Shown: positions 46,913-59,263, numbered from the stretch's first letter. The stretch is DNA of 64,000 nucleotides from Haematococcus lacustris (GCA_030144725.1 JASKMD010000026.1:5217640-5281639), one strand, 5' to 3'. Made by a program: numbers and translations. Notes: generated from the letters alone by a model not told the origin.

Positions 46913-49900
46913 ATGCGGCTAAGCGCGCTGACGCGCCTGCACTTCCAGGCGCTCCACGGCCAGGCTCGACAGGTCAGCAGCGCCCAGTGTCCCGCATCGC
47001 GCCTAAGAACGAACCAGCACGCTGTTGAGTGCGGCATGATATATGACGTTCAACGGTTCCATTTTCGTGTCGCCGCAGTTAGGTACCCTTGTTCTTTGTG
47101 AAACACGGGCAGCAGGCGGTCTTGCTCCTGCCTGCCTGAACACATTCACAGCCGCTGCGGCCCTGGGACAGCCCATCACTGCCCTGGTGGCAGGCCATGA
47201 CGTGCAGGCCGCAGCGCAGGCGGCAGCACAAGTGCAGGGCGTGACCCAGGTCAGTGCCTGAGCCACCCCAGCTTCCTACATCTACCGTCAGGAATGTGAG
47301 CAGGTGGAGCGCTAGCACCTGCAGTAGCATTGCTTGTCAGCAGCAGGAGCAGCAGGAGCAGCAGGAGCAGCAGCAGTAGCGGCAGCAGCAACAGGAGCAG
47401 TAGCAGCAGCAGCAGCAGCAGCGGGAGCAGCAGCAACAGGGGCAGCAGCAGCAGCTGTAGTGTCAGGGACCTGCCAAGCTGAGCTGCCTGCCTGCCTGCC
47501 TTGATGTCCAGCAGGTGCTGGTAGCTCAGCACCCAGGGCTGCAGCACCAGCTGGCAGAGCCCCTGTCTCGACTGCTGCTGGCGCTGCAGACCAGGTACAC
47601 CATCCTGGTACAGCACCACCTCTCCTTACACCTGGCTCACCCCCCCTCTACCACCCCCACCTCCTCCCTCTTGCTCCCCTCCCCACCTCCTCCCTCTTGC
47701 TCCCCTCCCCACCTCCCTTTTCCTGCCCTCCCCACCTCCTCCCTTTTCCTGCCCTCCCCACCTCCTCCCTTTTCCTGCCCTCCCCACCTCCTCCCTTTTC
47801 CTCCCCTCCCCACCTCCTCCCTTTTCCTCCCCTCCCCACCTCCTCCCTTTTCCTGCCCTCCCCACCTCCTCCCTTTTCCTCCCCTCCCAACCTCCTCCCT
47901 TTTCCTCCCCTCCCCACCTCCTCCCTTTTCCTCCCCTCCCAACCTCCTCCCTTTTCCTCCCCTCCCAACCTCCTCCCTTTTCCTGCCCTCCCCACCTCCT
48001 CCCTTTTCCTCCCCTCCCCACCTCCTCCCTTTTCCTCCCCTCCCCACCTCCTCCCTTTTCCTCCCCTCCCCACCTCCTCCCTTTTCCTGCCCTCCCCACC
48101 TCCTCCCTTTTCCTCCCCTCCCCACCTCCTCCCTTTTCCTCCCCTCCCCACCTCCTCCCTTTTCCTCCCCTCCCCACCTCCTCCCTTTTCCTCCCCTCCC
48201 CACCTCCTCCCTTTTCCTCCCCTCCCCACCTCCTCCCTTTTCCTCCCCTCCCCACCTCCTCCCTTAACCTCCCCTCCCCACCTCCTCCCTTTTCCTGCCC
48301 TCCCCACCTCCTCCCTTTTCCTCCCCTCCCCACCTCCTCCCTTTTCCTCCCCTCCCCACCTCCTCCCTTTTCCTCCCCTCCCCACCTCCTCCCTTTTCCT
48401 CCCCTCCCCACCTCCTCCCTTTTCCTCCCCTCCCCACCTCCTCCCTTTTCCTGCCCTCCCCACCCCCCTCCTCAATGATCAACGTCCCTAGCTGGCTCCC
48501 TCCCCCTCCCACCTCAGTGATACAACCTCTTCAGCTGGCCCCCTGTGTGTTTTGAGTGACCACCACTGTGGGGAGTGAGACTGGAGTGTGACGGGGGTCT
48601 GCTGCTGCACCCCACCAGGCTGGCCTTCTCCCATATCGTGGCGCCCGGGTCAGCGTGGGGCAAGAACTGGTTGCCCCGGGCTGCAGCCCTGCTGGGGGTC
48701 CAGCCGGTGGCCGACGTGACCCAGGTGCTGGACCAGCACACCTTCACCAGGCAGGTGCTGGCCTGCCTGGCTGCTCTGCTGCTGGCCTCACCTCTAGCCT
48801 CAGCTGGGCTGTGGCTGCAGCTGGCCTGGTGGCGGGCACTAAAGTCTCAGTTTCCATCACCTGATACCTAATACCCATTTTCAACCCCTCCCCCTGACGC
48901 TTCCTTCCACCCATTTGCTGCTCTCCTCCCCTGGCTGCTGCCCCAGGGGGTCCTGCCTGGCTCTGAGGGCCCTCAGTGCACCCCGCCAGCCCCCTGACCT
49001 GGCTGACCTGGCTGCTTGCCCCTGCCCCTGCAGGCCTGTGTACGCTGGCAACGCCCTGGCCACAGTGCAGTATCAGCAGCCTGGCGTGCGCATGATGACG
49101 GTGAGGGGTCAAAGGTCACGCCTGAATCACTCCTGAATCTGGTCACCTGCTTGCCTCCGCTCCTTGATGATGGTGAGGGGTTAAGGGAGCAGAGGGGCTG
49201 GCTGGCTGGGTGCTGGGCTGCTGCCTGTGAAGCTTGCAGTGGAGGTGGTGGCGGAGGTGTTGGGCTGCTACTGATAGCGCTGTGGTGATGAGGGCTGGTG
49301 GTCGTGGTAGATGCAATGGGGGGAGCTGGTTAGCTGGGCAATCACAGTATGTACCAATACATAAATCACATCATTAAATGGCTGCAATGATTGTACCATG
49401 TGGGATTATAAAGGCGTGCCGCTAGCCAAATGTAGTGTTCATTGTGAGCATGGCTGCCAGGCTGGCTCCTGTCACACTAATTGTTGGCTTAAAGGTCACT
49501 CCTGAATCTGGTCACCTGCTTGCCTCTGCTCCCCTGACTGTCCCTGCAGCTGCCACCACCGCAGTCTTCATGAGGTCTGCTGCCCTGCCGCACTGCCCTG
49601 CCGTTGCCCCGCCACCTGCCCGCACTGCACCTCAGCTGCCGCCACTCTGGCCCCACTGCAACCCCCCCAGGTGCGCACCGCCTCCTTCCCCCCTGCCGCC
49701 ACCCAGCCTGGCTCCCCCAGCAATCCTGCCGCCATCGTGCAGCTTGCGGCGGAGGAGGTGCAGGCAGCCGTGCTCAGCCCGCCAGCAGCAGGGCCAGATT
49801 CCCAGGGGCCGGCAGCAGGGCCAGGCAGCGAGTGGGTCAGCAGCCAGCTGGAGAGTGGGGGGAAGCCTGAGCTGGGGGCATCTAGGTAAGGGCAGGGGGG

Positions 49901-49972
49901 AGGGGGAGGTGGCTGGGTGCAAAGGCAGGGGCCCCCCCTTGCTGCTGCAGCGCTGCTGCTGTCGGTGTTGAA

Positions 49973-50014
<42 letters not shown>

Positions 50015-51644
50015 GGGGGGGTTAGGGCTGTGAGGAGGGTGGAAGAGTGCAGGATGAGGCCTAGAAGATTAGGCGGTGCAGGCGCCACTGGCCTTGCCCC
50101 ATCATGCCCTACCAGCATGCCTAATCATGCCCCTTTCACCATCTTCTTCCTTCTCCTCCTGCTCCTCCTCCTCCAGCTGGTGGATTTCTCCACCCACCTC
50201 CCCGCCGCCCCCCTCCTTCCCCTGCACCTGACCACCTGGTGTGCCGGGCATGGGGCCTAGCTGCTGCTCCTGCTGCCGCCGCCGCCGCTGCCGCCGCTGC
50301 TGCTGCAGCTGCTGCCAGGTCCAGGTCCAGGTCAGCCAGCAGGTGGCTCTGCCTTGTGCTGTGCTGCTGCCAGGGTGGTCGTGTGTGGGGGACGTGCCCT
50401 CAAGACAGCCGCTGCCTTCCAGCAGCTGGAGCGGCTGGCTGATGCTTTTGGCGGTGGGGCGGTGGGCGCGTCACGGGCCGCTGTGGACGGTGGCATGGCA
50501 GCCAACGACCTTCAGGTGATTTGGCATAGGTGGTTGGAGGCAGTTGGGGAGGGGATGGCAGGGAGGAGAGCGGCAGCTGCTGGCACCAGCAGGGGACACC
50601 TGTCTGGCAGTGTCAGCCCTGCCCTCTGCCCCCTGACCTTAGTGTGACCCTCCTTGGCAAGCAGCAGTTCTTGCCTGTGTTGGCACTACACATCCACCCT
50701 CCTTCACGCTGACCTCTCCCCCCTTCACGCTGACCTCTCCCCCCTTGTGCTGACCTCTCCTCCCTCACGCCCACAAGCCCTGAGTGTGAGGCAGGCGCTG
50801 CCCATATGCGGCTCCTGGCCCTCCACCTCAAAGCCTCCTGCCCTCCCCTCTGAAGGCTCTACGCTCCAAGGCTCCTGCCCTGCCGGCCTTGTTCAGGTGG
50901 GCCAGACTGGCAAGATCATCTCCCCTGACCTGTACATCGGAGTGGGCATCTCAGGCGCCATTGTGAGTGGCGCTGGACTCCCTGGCTGGCCCTCACGCTG
51001 TTCACCCGCTGGCCTTGCAGCCAGCAACACCAGCAGCCGGCCAGCCAGCCAGCCAGCTAACGTACTTGACCGAGAGTCAGGGTCAGGGTCAGGGTCAGGG
51101 TCAGGGTCAGCGTCAGGGTCAGGGTCAGGGTCAGCGTCAGGGTCAGGGTCAGGGTCAGCGCCAGGGTCAGGGTCAGGGTCAGCACACACGGCAGCCCCTC
51201 CAGCAGGCAACCCTTCACGTGCCTCCTGGCCTTCCCCCTGTGCTCCCCTGGCGCCCTGCTGGCCCCTCAACTCCCTCCCCTGTGCCTCGACTGCACAGCA
51301 ACACCTGGCGGGCATCAAGGACAGCAAATGCATCGTGGCCATCAACAACGACCGTGAGGCGCCCATTTTCCAGGTGCAGTACCCCTTCCTAGCCACCCTG
51401 CTGCCACTGAGAAGCTCCGCCTGCCCAGCTTGACATCACACCTTGATGTCATACTGTGTAGAGCAGCCATGGACTGCCAGGGGCGCAGTACAAGGACTGC
51501 CTGCGTTTAGGTGGTCAAGGTTGGCATCCTCTCACGCACATGTGGCTGCAGGTGGCTGACTATGGCCTGGTGGCGGACTTGTTCGAAGCTGTGCCTGAGC
51601 TGGAGCGTCAGGTTCGCGCGTTGAGAGCTAGCCAACAAAATTGA
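46913..51644 (+). CDS. ETFA: Electron transfer flavoprotein alpha subunit, mitochondrial
   Basis: Ten exons with matching phases: 46913..46972, 47079..47249, 47515..47594, 48619..48750, 49034..49100, 49671..49885, 50374..50515, 50897..50962, 51299..51373, 51552..51644; 366 residues. Exon 1 is an arginine-containing presequence ([20 protein letters not shown]). The N-terminal domain has LGTLVLCET and [20 protein letters not shown]. The C-terminal FAD domain has [59 protein letters not shown] and [20 protein letters not shown] carries electrons from matrix dehydrogenases to ETF:ubiquinone oxidoreductase. Intron 4 needs a GC donor (AG|GCAGGT at 48751). Intron 3 consists mainly of a polypyrimidine minisatellite. 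Confidence 0.96.
47660..48470. repeat. 26-bp polypyrimidine minisatellite in ETFA intron 3
   Basis: About 31 copies of a CCTCCTCCCTTTTCCTCCCC-type unit (26 bp) with variants (CTGCCC, CCCAAC, one TTAACC). With flanks it makes an about 830-base stretch that is almost pure C/T on the sense strand. Confidence 0.95.
49975..50014. repeat. (CTG)13 run in ETFA intron 6
   Basis: A perfect trinucleotide run followed by a G run, inside intron 49886..50373. Confidence 0.95.
51076..51182. repeat. TCAGGG hexamer array in ETFA intron 8
   Basis: About 17 units, mostly TCAGGG with regular TCAGCG interruptions, giving a higher-order pattern. It lies in intron 50963..51298. Confidence 0.9.
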
Positions 51645-51898
51645 CCACTGCGCAGAGGACTCCACGCACTAGCTGGTCCCCAGGGGTGGTGCTGACAATG
51701 GGTCGGGGTTCATGTACCCAGTCAGATCAAGGCCCATTGCATGTGTACCCAATTCCAGCAGTCTCTCCGTGTACTCATGCTCCGGCACAGCGGCAACAAA
51801 ACGCTGACGATGATAAATGATGATGGTCTAGGTATGGCCTTGACCATTGACTTTTGATTCGCAATCACCCCCTGTCTTGTCCCTGTGGTCCATTTCAA

Positions 51899-52060
51899 AC
51901 CCCTCCACGGGGCAGCTGGCTGGACCGGGACACCAACCCGTGCCTTAACTTTCAGCGTATGTGGGAAAGCGTGCCAATGGGAAGGCCCTGAGGCATAGCA
52001 CGCCCTGGCAAGAAGTACCTTCAAGCTAGTGAATGAGGGGCTGCCCAACGCCAGGCTGTG
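51899..52060 (+). pseudogene. Fanzor/TnpB-like C-terminal fragment, copy F
   Basis: The frame reads GSWLDRDTNPCLNFQRM, matching the RuvC-III motif of copy A (WLDRDTNACFNFQRI). Then a GRP block, a frame change, and KLVNEGLPNAR corresponding to KLVNDRLPKGR of copy A. Upstream motifs are absent and stops interrupt it. Confidence 0.65.
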
Positions 52061-52546
52061 CTCCACCAGTACTATCGACACAACAGTCCTCAACGATACA
52101 CACCAGCTTCACATCAAGCGGCTGCACTCGATGCATATCTCCTGGCGCAGCAGCGGAGGTCTGATGTACAAATCAGAATGGCTAAACCTTTGAGTCAGCC
52201 CAACCTCTTTGTGATTTGCTACCGAACCATGTGGTCTTGGAAGGTCGCTGGTCGCAAGGCTAGGCTTTGCTTTGTCAAGGGTCTCCCATACATGTATGAG
52301 AGTTTGTTGTGGAGGGCGACTACCTACAGGTCAAAACCAGCCCCAAGGAGTATTGCATGAGGAGTTGGATCGGTGCCGGGATCTTGACGACGACCAGCAT
52401 CATTGTGCTCCTGACCAAACTCCTCGTTTCAAATGCAACATGGTCAACTCCAAAAACTCATCAAACGATAGTTCTTTGCAAGAAGGTGTCTGCCACCCTA
52501 GCAAACACATTTAATCGCTGGCTTGCTCCACGTATCGTCGACAAGG
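52061..52546. other. Intergenic sequence upstream of eIF4B
   Basis: No family resemblance in any frame. It should contain the eIF4B promoter and 5' UTR. Confidence 0.45.
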
Positions 52547-55500
52547 ATGACGGCCTTGGGCGGCGCGAGCTGGGCCGACAGCGTGGAGGAGGAGGTGGAA
52601 GCTGTGAGTATTTGCGCGGTGCTGCGCACGCGCAATAACTGGCTAGCAGATTACCACGGCGAACACAAGGCAGGCTCGTTTTATAAATGCACAGGGCACC
52701 CACTCTGTGCTGGTTAAGCCGACGCTGTCGGCTACTGAATTCCCATCCCTGGGGGATGCATTGAAGGCACCTCAGCAGGGCAAGGGGAAGAAGAACAAAA
52801 AGGGCATCACGCTGTCTTTGGGCGAGTTTACCGGTGTGGCCCCCACCGCGGCAAACCGAATAGGTGCAAAGCTCTCAGACCAGGAGGTGCTGAGGACTTT
52901 GCCGACCTCGTCCCGTGGGAAGGTAGAGGGCGAGGACGCTGGTGGCCCGCTCGGGGGAGGCTTTGGAGGTTATGGCGGGGATCGAGGTGCGGAATGTGAT
53001 GAGCACCTGGTGTATGCACAGGTGTCCCGACACACAGATGCATACCTCAGCACAGGTGGATACAGCTGGGCAATGCTTGAGGTCCACACCCACTGCCTGT
53101 ACATCTGGCTTGCAGAAAACAGCACAGCACACAGCTGCCAGCACTCTTCTTCAATTCATTGAGGGGTCTGTCCATAGTCTTCACCGCACCTACCGTGTTG
53201 TGCGCCAAATGGACCTGAGCGTGACATGACAGCACAGTGGAGGGGCCTGGATGACGAGCAGCTTCAGGGCCACCCACATCACATGAGGGCACATGCCCTC
53301 CATAGGCCCTCACTCCGGTGCTTTGTAGGCCGCCAAGAGGGGCGTGGGCGCCGTGGCGGCGACGACATGGACGGCATGGGCTTCATGCCTTCCCGGGCAG
53401 ATGAGACTGACAACTGGGGTGCCACCCGCACCTTCCAGCCCAGCGCTCCTGGCAGTTTTGGGGGGCCTCGGGCAGGGGGGGTGGCTTCAGGTCTGATGGT
53501 CCTCGTAGGGACAGCCGCGAGCCACGCCCCATCTCTGCAGCAGACGAGGTGGACAACTGGGGCGCATCCCGCACCTTCCAGCCCAGCACCGAGCCTGAGC
53601 GCCGTGGCATGGGCGGCTTCCGGGATGCGCCCCGAGTTGGGGGCATGGACCGTGATGGGCCACGGGGGGGTGCCATGTTCGAACCCCGCGCGACTAGCAA
53701 GGCAGACGAGGAGGATCAATGGAGCAGAGGCAGGCAGTTTCAGGCAGGCCCAGCACCAGGGGGCCGAGCAGGCGATGACCGGGCTCCTCGAGGCAATTCC
53801 GGTCAGCGGTCTGGCTTTGCTTTCTCTGGCGCAGCCGACACTGGGGAGGATCGATGGACTCGGCGTGGCCCAGCCAACGAGGCAGGGGAGGGAGCAGCGG
53901 CGGGTGGGGTGGGCAGCATAGCGGTTGAGCGACCTCGCCTGAAGTTAGCTCCTCGCACACTGCCACTGGACAATCCGCCAGCTGGTGCCCCTGCTCCTAT
54001 GCCTGCAGCCCCTGCGCCCCCTGTTACTAATGGCTATGCAGCGGTGGTGGCAGCGTCAAGGGCAGGGGAGGCGGCAGCGGAGGCTGGGGCAGCACCCACT
54101 GCGGTGGCACCAGCACCTGCACCAGCACCAGCACCTGCAGTGAAGAAGAGCAACCCCTTTGGGGCAGCTCGTCCGCGGGAGGAGGTGTTGAAGGAGAAGG
54201 GAGTGGACCCGCTGGCTCTTGAGTCGAAGCTGGAGGTGAAGCCTGAGGTGAAGGTGGAGGCTAAGGTGGAGCCCAAGGTGGAAGAGGCTGTGTTGGAAGA
54301 GGTGACCCGGTAGGTGTGCTGGGTCCTGAAAAGTGTGTGTGAGGGCGGGTGGGCGATCTCTGTGTATAGCCTTGGCAAAGAAACATTGGTAGGCCTCAGG
54401 CAGGCAGGTTGGCTTGTTGGCGAAACAGGCTGCCCCTTAACCAAAGAAGAGCCTGGTGCAAGGTTCAGACATCAAAGCAGGAAATGCAGTCTTGAGAAGA
54501 AATGCTAGCGATGACATGTCATGGTGTGGGTACTGCTTGTGGGTACTGCTTGTGGAGGTCAGGGCTCAGGCCGGGTCCGCGTCAGGCCGTTTCCTTCTGT
54601 CCAGTGCCCTGTCCCCTGCCACAGTGCATGCTTCCAGTTGGCTGGGGCCTGGCTGTGTGCCTGTTGAAACGCAGTGATGACAGCCCAGCAGAAATGGAGC
54701 TGCGGGAGGAGGTGGAGGCGTGCAGGCGAGAGCTCGCCACACTGGAGGCAACGCCCGGGGCTGAGGACAGTGTGGCTGAGGCGCGCACTGAGCTGGAGGC
54801 CAAGGTCAGCGAGTAGGCTAGCAGGCTGGACCATGGCAGTCACAGAGCCAGCCCCTGTGGCTGTGGATGCAGCAGCAGGGGTGTGGGCTGGGCGCAGCAG
54901 CAGGGAGGGCAGGAGCAGGGCTCGGCCAAGGCGGAGCTAGATGGCAGGGGATAGGATGGTTGGAGCTTAGGGAGGTCCAGCTCAGCCCCTCACCCTGTCA
55001 CACAGCAGATGTGTGAGATGGGCAATTGCTTTTCATACCTCACACCTGTGCATGGCTAGGCACTCGGATAGTGCCAGTGCATGTAAGCATGCTGATGGGA
55101 GGGCTGTTGGGAGGGCTGTCTGACCGCTGGCATTGTGCAACCACTGCGCCTGGGTCCTTCTGGTCTTCTGGCTGCATGTGTGGTCTGTGTCTGTGTGTGC
55201 ATGCAAGCCATGCGCATGGCTGCTGGTGCATGGCTGCAGGAAGAGGAGCTGCGTAGCTTGAAGCTGAAGCTGGACGCTGAGGCCCGAGCCGCTGCCCAGT
55301 CCGCCGCCAAGGAGGGGCACAAAGGGGCAGCAGGGCCAGGGGAGGGTCCAGGCAGCAGCAGCAGGACAAACGGCGGGCCTGCCGGTGAGGAGGAGCTGGA
55401 CAGCGGCGGGTGGGAGCGGCGTGAGTCTGGCGCTCGGGGAGGGGCGTCTGGTGGCAGGGGCCTCCAGCCCACCAGCCCTGGGGCGGCGGGCGGGGCTGGT

Positions 55501-55635
55501 GGCCGGGGCGCTGCAGCAAGTGGGGTGCGGGGTGGGTTTGGGGGGAGTAGGGGAGGCGAGGGAGGGGAGAGGGGGGCCAGGGACATGCGTGAGGCCAGGT
55601 CAGCTGCTCCTGGGGGGAGGGGGGGTGCCTGGTGA
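52547..55635 (+). CDS. Plant-type translation initiation factor eIF4B
   Basis: Five exons: 52547..52603, 52695..52986, 53329..54309, 54675..54804, 55240..55635; about 618 residues if one missing G in exon 3 is allowed. Plant eIF4B hallmarks: an N-terminal ASWADSVEEEVEA, TEFPSLGDAL followed by the Lys-rich QGKGKKNKKGITLSLGEF, glycine/arginine-rich middle with three repeats of the DxxDNWGA(T/S)RTFQPS type, KKSNPFGAARPREEVLKEKG near the C-terminal half, then a coiled segment (EMELREEVEACRRELATLE). The last exon ends in a Gly/Arg-rich tail. eIF4B stimulates the eIF4A helicase during ribosome recruitment in the cytosol. The two NWGA repeats lie in different frames separated by G runs at 53458-53481, which looks like a one-base deletion or sequencing error. 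Confidence 0.85.
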
Positions 55636-58600
55636 CCCTGGTATTTGGCTCGGCCTGAACTGCTGTGCATGGTGGACTGAGGACAGTGCAATGAGGTGTG
55701 GTGTAGGGGGCAGGATGCGTGCAGGGAGTTGTTGATGAGCAGCAGGGCGAGGATGATGAAGACACGGGCGGGAAATAGACCCTATACTTCCTTGAAGTAC
55801 ATTGGCCACATGCTTAATCTCGCGAAGTGCATGATAGCACGTTTCCTGCTAGGCCTGCAAGGCTGCGCAGCTGTGAATGACTGACACCTGGGCCGACAGC
55901 AGCTGGGACGTCAGCCTCTGCTGGTACTAGGGCAGGGAGGTGGGCAGTAGAGGAGGCTCTGCTGTTGGGTGCCAGCTCCAGGATGACATGCAGCAAGCAG
56001 GACGGGCGCGCCGATTACCAGCACCGGGGACCGTCGCATTGCGGGATAGTGAGATCGTAGATGCCGCAATTAGGGGTGCGGGACTTTGTTGCAGCCGACA
56101 GACCCCGCTGCGCCCAGCCCGGCCCAGCCCAGCCCGGCTCACTAGAACAACCAACTTGGTAACTGAGCTGAGGATTCACGCTGTCGAAGTGCGTCATGCA
56201 ATACACACCACCAACGAGATGAAGGCAGCCTGATCTAATCAGCCATGAGCTGTCGCCCTGTTCCCCCTGTCCCCCTACCTCTTGTGCCTCACCCTAATGA
56301 CCGCTATTGGACACGGTGCAGTATCGAGTATGAGGATTACCGACCCCATGCTGGAGCCTCCTGAGTTCAACGCGTCATGCAAAGAAGGAGAGGGGGGTTA
56401 GCTAGCAAATGCTCCTATGGTGCGACGCCTCCCTTCCGGCTATTAGTCAGGTCCCACACAGGAACAGCCTATTTAGTGGGGCTGTGATCAGAGATGGCTC
56501 CGCTGCATGGACGCGATCATTTTGTTTGTGTCAAATTGTTAGTAATGTGGTCAGGCGCCCCCAACTAACAGAAAACCTACCCCTGGTAGTAGGACGGCTG
56601 TAACTTTGCACCCACTGCGCCAAATAATATGCTAGATGATTCACAATGTAGCTAACCCAGCCAGCTACCGTTCACCCACTTTATATAATTATACACTGGG
56701 TAGGCCGTGCACAGCAAAGCGTCAAAGTTAGTGATTCAAATCTGAGCCGTTGCGGGGCATGCAGTCATCGCTGCGACCGCCCGCGTCGCTTAGGCTGCTC
56801 TACATGCGCATGCGCGTCGGCAGCAGCAGTCGGATCGGAAAGCGGTTGCGGCGATGTGGCAATGAGCCCACCTCCCCCCCTTACCTAGAGGGCAATGCCA
56901 CAGCTCGACCATTGGGACTTACAGCATGCTACTTACTAGGTTACGCTCCTTTTAGACATTGTTACAAACGCTCATACTCAGCTAAGCCAAAAGCTCACTT
57001 TGGTCTGTGACCCCCAACTCCCTTAGCCGATCTCAGGGCCAGAGCCATGCAGTCAGTCGCACAACTCCACACCATGACCGAGTTTGGACTCGGCTCCTCT
57101 GAGAGTTACACTCCCCTACATGCCATCCACCTGCGTGCAAAGTTTCATAGCTCAACTGCCATCCCACAGCCCCGTGGCCCTGATTCTGCTTGGAGAACAT
57201 GATGTCACTTTGAAGATGTCAAACTGATAGAGGCCTGGGCTGTTTAACGTGCGGTTTGTTTTAACAAAAGCGCCAAGGGGTCAAGAACAAACATTTCATA
57301 GCCATTTTCTTGTGAGTGCAGCGGGTGCAATACAGTGGATGACACAGTAGAGGAGGGGGGGTGTAACCCGGTGATACCTTAGTGTGCGCCGACCCAAATG
57401 TGTTATTCGGCGGAAGCGAGTACGCTTGTATGTTTCATTCACCCCGTCTAGGCGCCCTGCACGCCCGGCAGGCATCGCGTTGGGTGTTTGCCGGACATTC
57501 CATGTGTGCACAACCCGCTCACTGCGCCAGATAGATGGCGCCACAGGGATGTGGCTCACCGTCCCAAGGATACCCGTCTCGCCGCTGTTATTTGTTCGCG
57601 GGCACATGTGGCAGTACGCGAGCAAAGACTCCAATGGCTTGCGCTGATGGTCAAATGATGCGCATTGCTTTGCAGATACCAATGTGATAAACGCTATCGA
57701 AAACGATGCACTATTGAGAGAGTACTTGCATGCATATTACCAACCCCATGTTGGGAGCGCCCGAAATGTGGGCCTTCTTGCAGTCCATTTAAGTGTCCAA
57801 CCAGGTTGTCAAATGATGCACTGCCAGTTGTGTGCGATTCCTTGTGTGGAATATTAATGTGTCTATGAGTCAGGTCCCACAAGGTCTGTTTGGCAAAGTG
57901 TACCGTGAGCCATTTGATGCCGCGCTTACACAGCCGTGATCAGCGAGCCTTCCCGATATGCCTACTGCATCAAAGGGCCTGCACGGCCTGGGCGCCCACC
58001 AGTGTCGACAAGTGTCCAGGTGGCAAGGTTACTGTAGATGGATGCGGCGTTCTTTTTCAAGCGGTGGCCAGTAGGTACGGTCTACAACAGCACTAGCGCG
58101 AGGGCCGGCGGTTATGTTCGGTAACGGGGTGGCTCGCATCTCGCATCGGGCTGCCGCAACTCGCTCGCAACATGCCTAAGCTTTGCAATGGCCCTACTCC
58201 TCCACCACATCAAAGCATATACTACGACCTGCAGGCAGCATGCCCGAAGGAATTGTTTTTTCTGGTCTCGCCTTCGACGACATTATTGAGAGGGCTGATG
58301 AACGACGAGAGCTTCCTATGCTTTCTTATGCTTCCCTATGCTTCCCTTTGCTGTCCTATGCTTTCCGATCCTTCCTATTCTTACTACGCTGACTGCGTCG
58401 GCCCATCGCTAATTATGGCCGCCAGTCTGCATCATTTGCGCCGCTGGTGAACGCTGGTGGTAGCTTGGAGGTATTAGAACAACCTCTACCACTTTCGCAC
58501 CCTAGTGAGCGCGAGATGTTGGGGTGATTTAGACATGAGCATGGTAGGTATGTCTGGGTGATCTATGGGTGCTAATCCTAAGAATAACGCTATTCAAAGT

Positions 58601-59235
58601 GGTAGAGGTTCTCGGGGCACACCGCTTGCATCTCTACATGAGGTCAGCACGGCGTTTGATGCACTTCCCGCCTAGAAATTAGGTTTCAGCTCACTGGAAT
58701 GTCAAAAACCTCCCAACCCGCGCAGGGCAGATATATTACACTGCAATAGCTTCCCGTGGGAGCTATGAGTATACGTCAACGCTATGGCGCAGAAACTAGA
58801 CGGATGCGCAGCAGGAACAAGCAGCAAATCGACCTCAAAAACAGCACTGCAGATTTGCATGCCGGCACCCCATCACGGCACCCCGACCGCCCGACTAGTG
58901 ACCGCTCTGCATCGCTCGTCGTTGCGGCGTTGTTGTGTGCACGTGCACTACCGTCAGGGTGCAAGGAGTCACAGGTGCAAGGATACCGCGGAGGGGGGCA
59001 AGGTGGACTTTAGCCCGTCCCTCGCAGGCCAAGCTGCGGAGCACCACGCCGCAGCGGGGCGTCGCGGTCTGACCTCTTGGAGTGCAGTATACGCGACAAA
59101 AAGTGACGGCACATTTTTTCGAGCCATTTTACCTGACCTTGTGGGACCTGACTATTAGGCAAGCGGCTATTTCGCGGCTATTAGGCAAGCGGCTATTAGG
59201 CAAGGTGCCTGCTCGGGTGCAAGCCGTCATTAAGA
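55636..59235. other. Gene-poor region
   Basis: About 3.6 kb without recognisable exons on either strand. The longest frames (for example 57296-57682 minus, 128 residues; 58172-58450 plus) show no family motif, splice context or repeat homology that I can identify. Composition is less GC-rich and more like old transposon debris. A foldback of 130 bp is present at 58481-58610. Confidence 0.5.
58481..58610. repeat. Small foldback element
   Basis: Perfect 15-bp inverted repeats AACCTCTACCACTTT (58481-58495) and its complement (58596-58610) enclose 100 bp. No clear target-site duplication. Confidence 0.6.
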
Positions 59236-59263
59236 CCAGCCCCATTGTCCCTCACTAGGGCCT

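Noticed and set aside
47515..48491. Several frames of 180-275 codons rich in Pro/Phe/Ser or Gly/Arg/Glu
   Set aside because: Translations of the 26-bp ETFA intron minisatellite on both strands.
56725..56765. Possible tRNA B box (GATTCAAATCT-like)
   Set aside because: No matching A box or acceptor stem at the right distance, so a tRNA gene is not supported.
57296..57682. 128-codon minus-strand frame in the gene-poor region
   Set aside because: No recognisable motif, no splice partners and no homology to anything else in the window.
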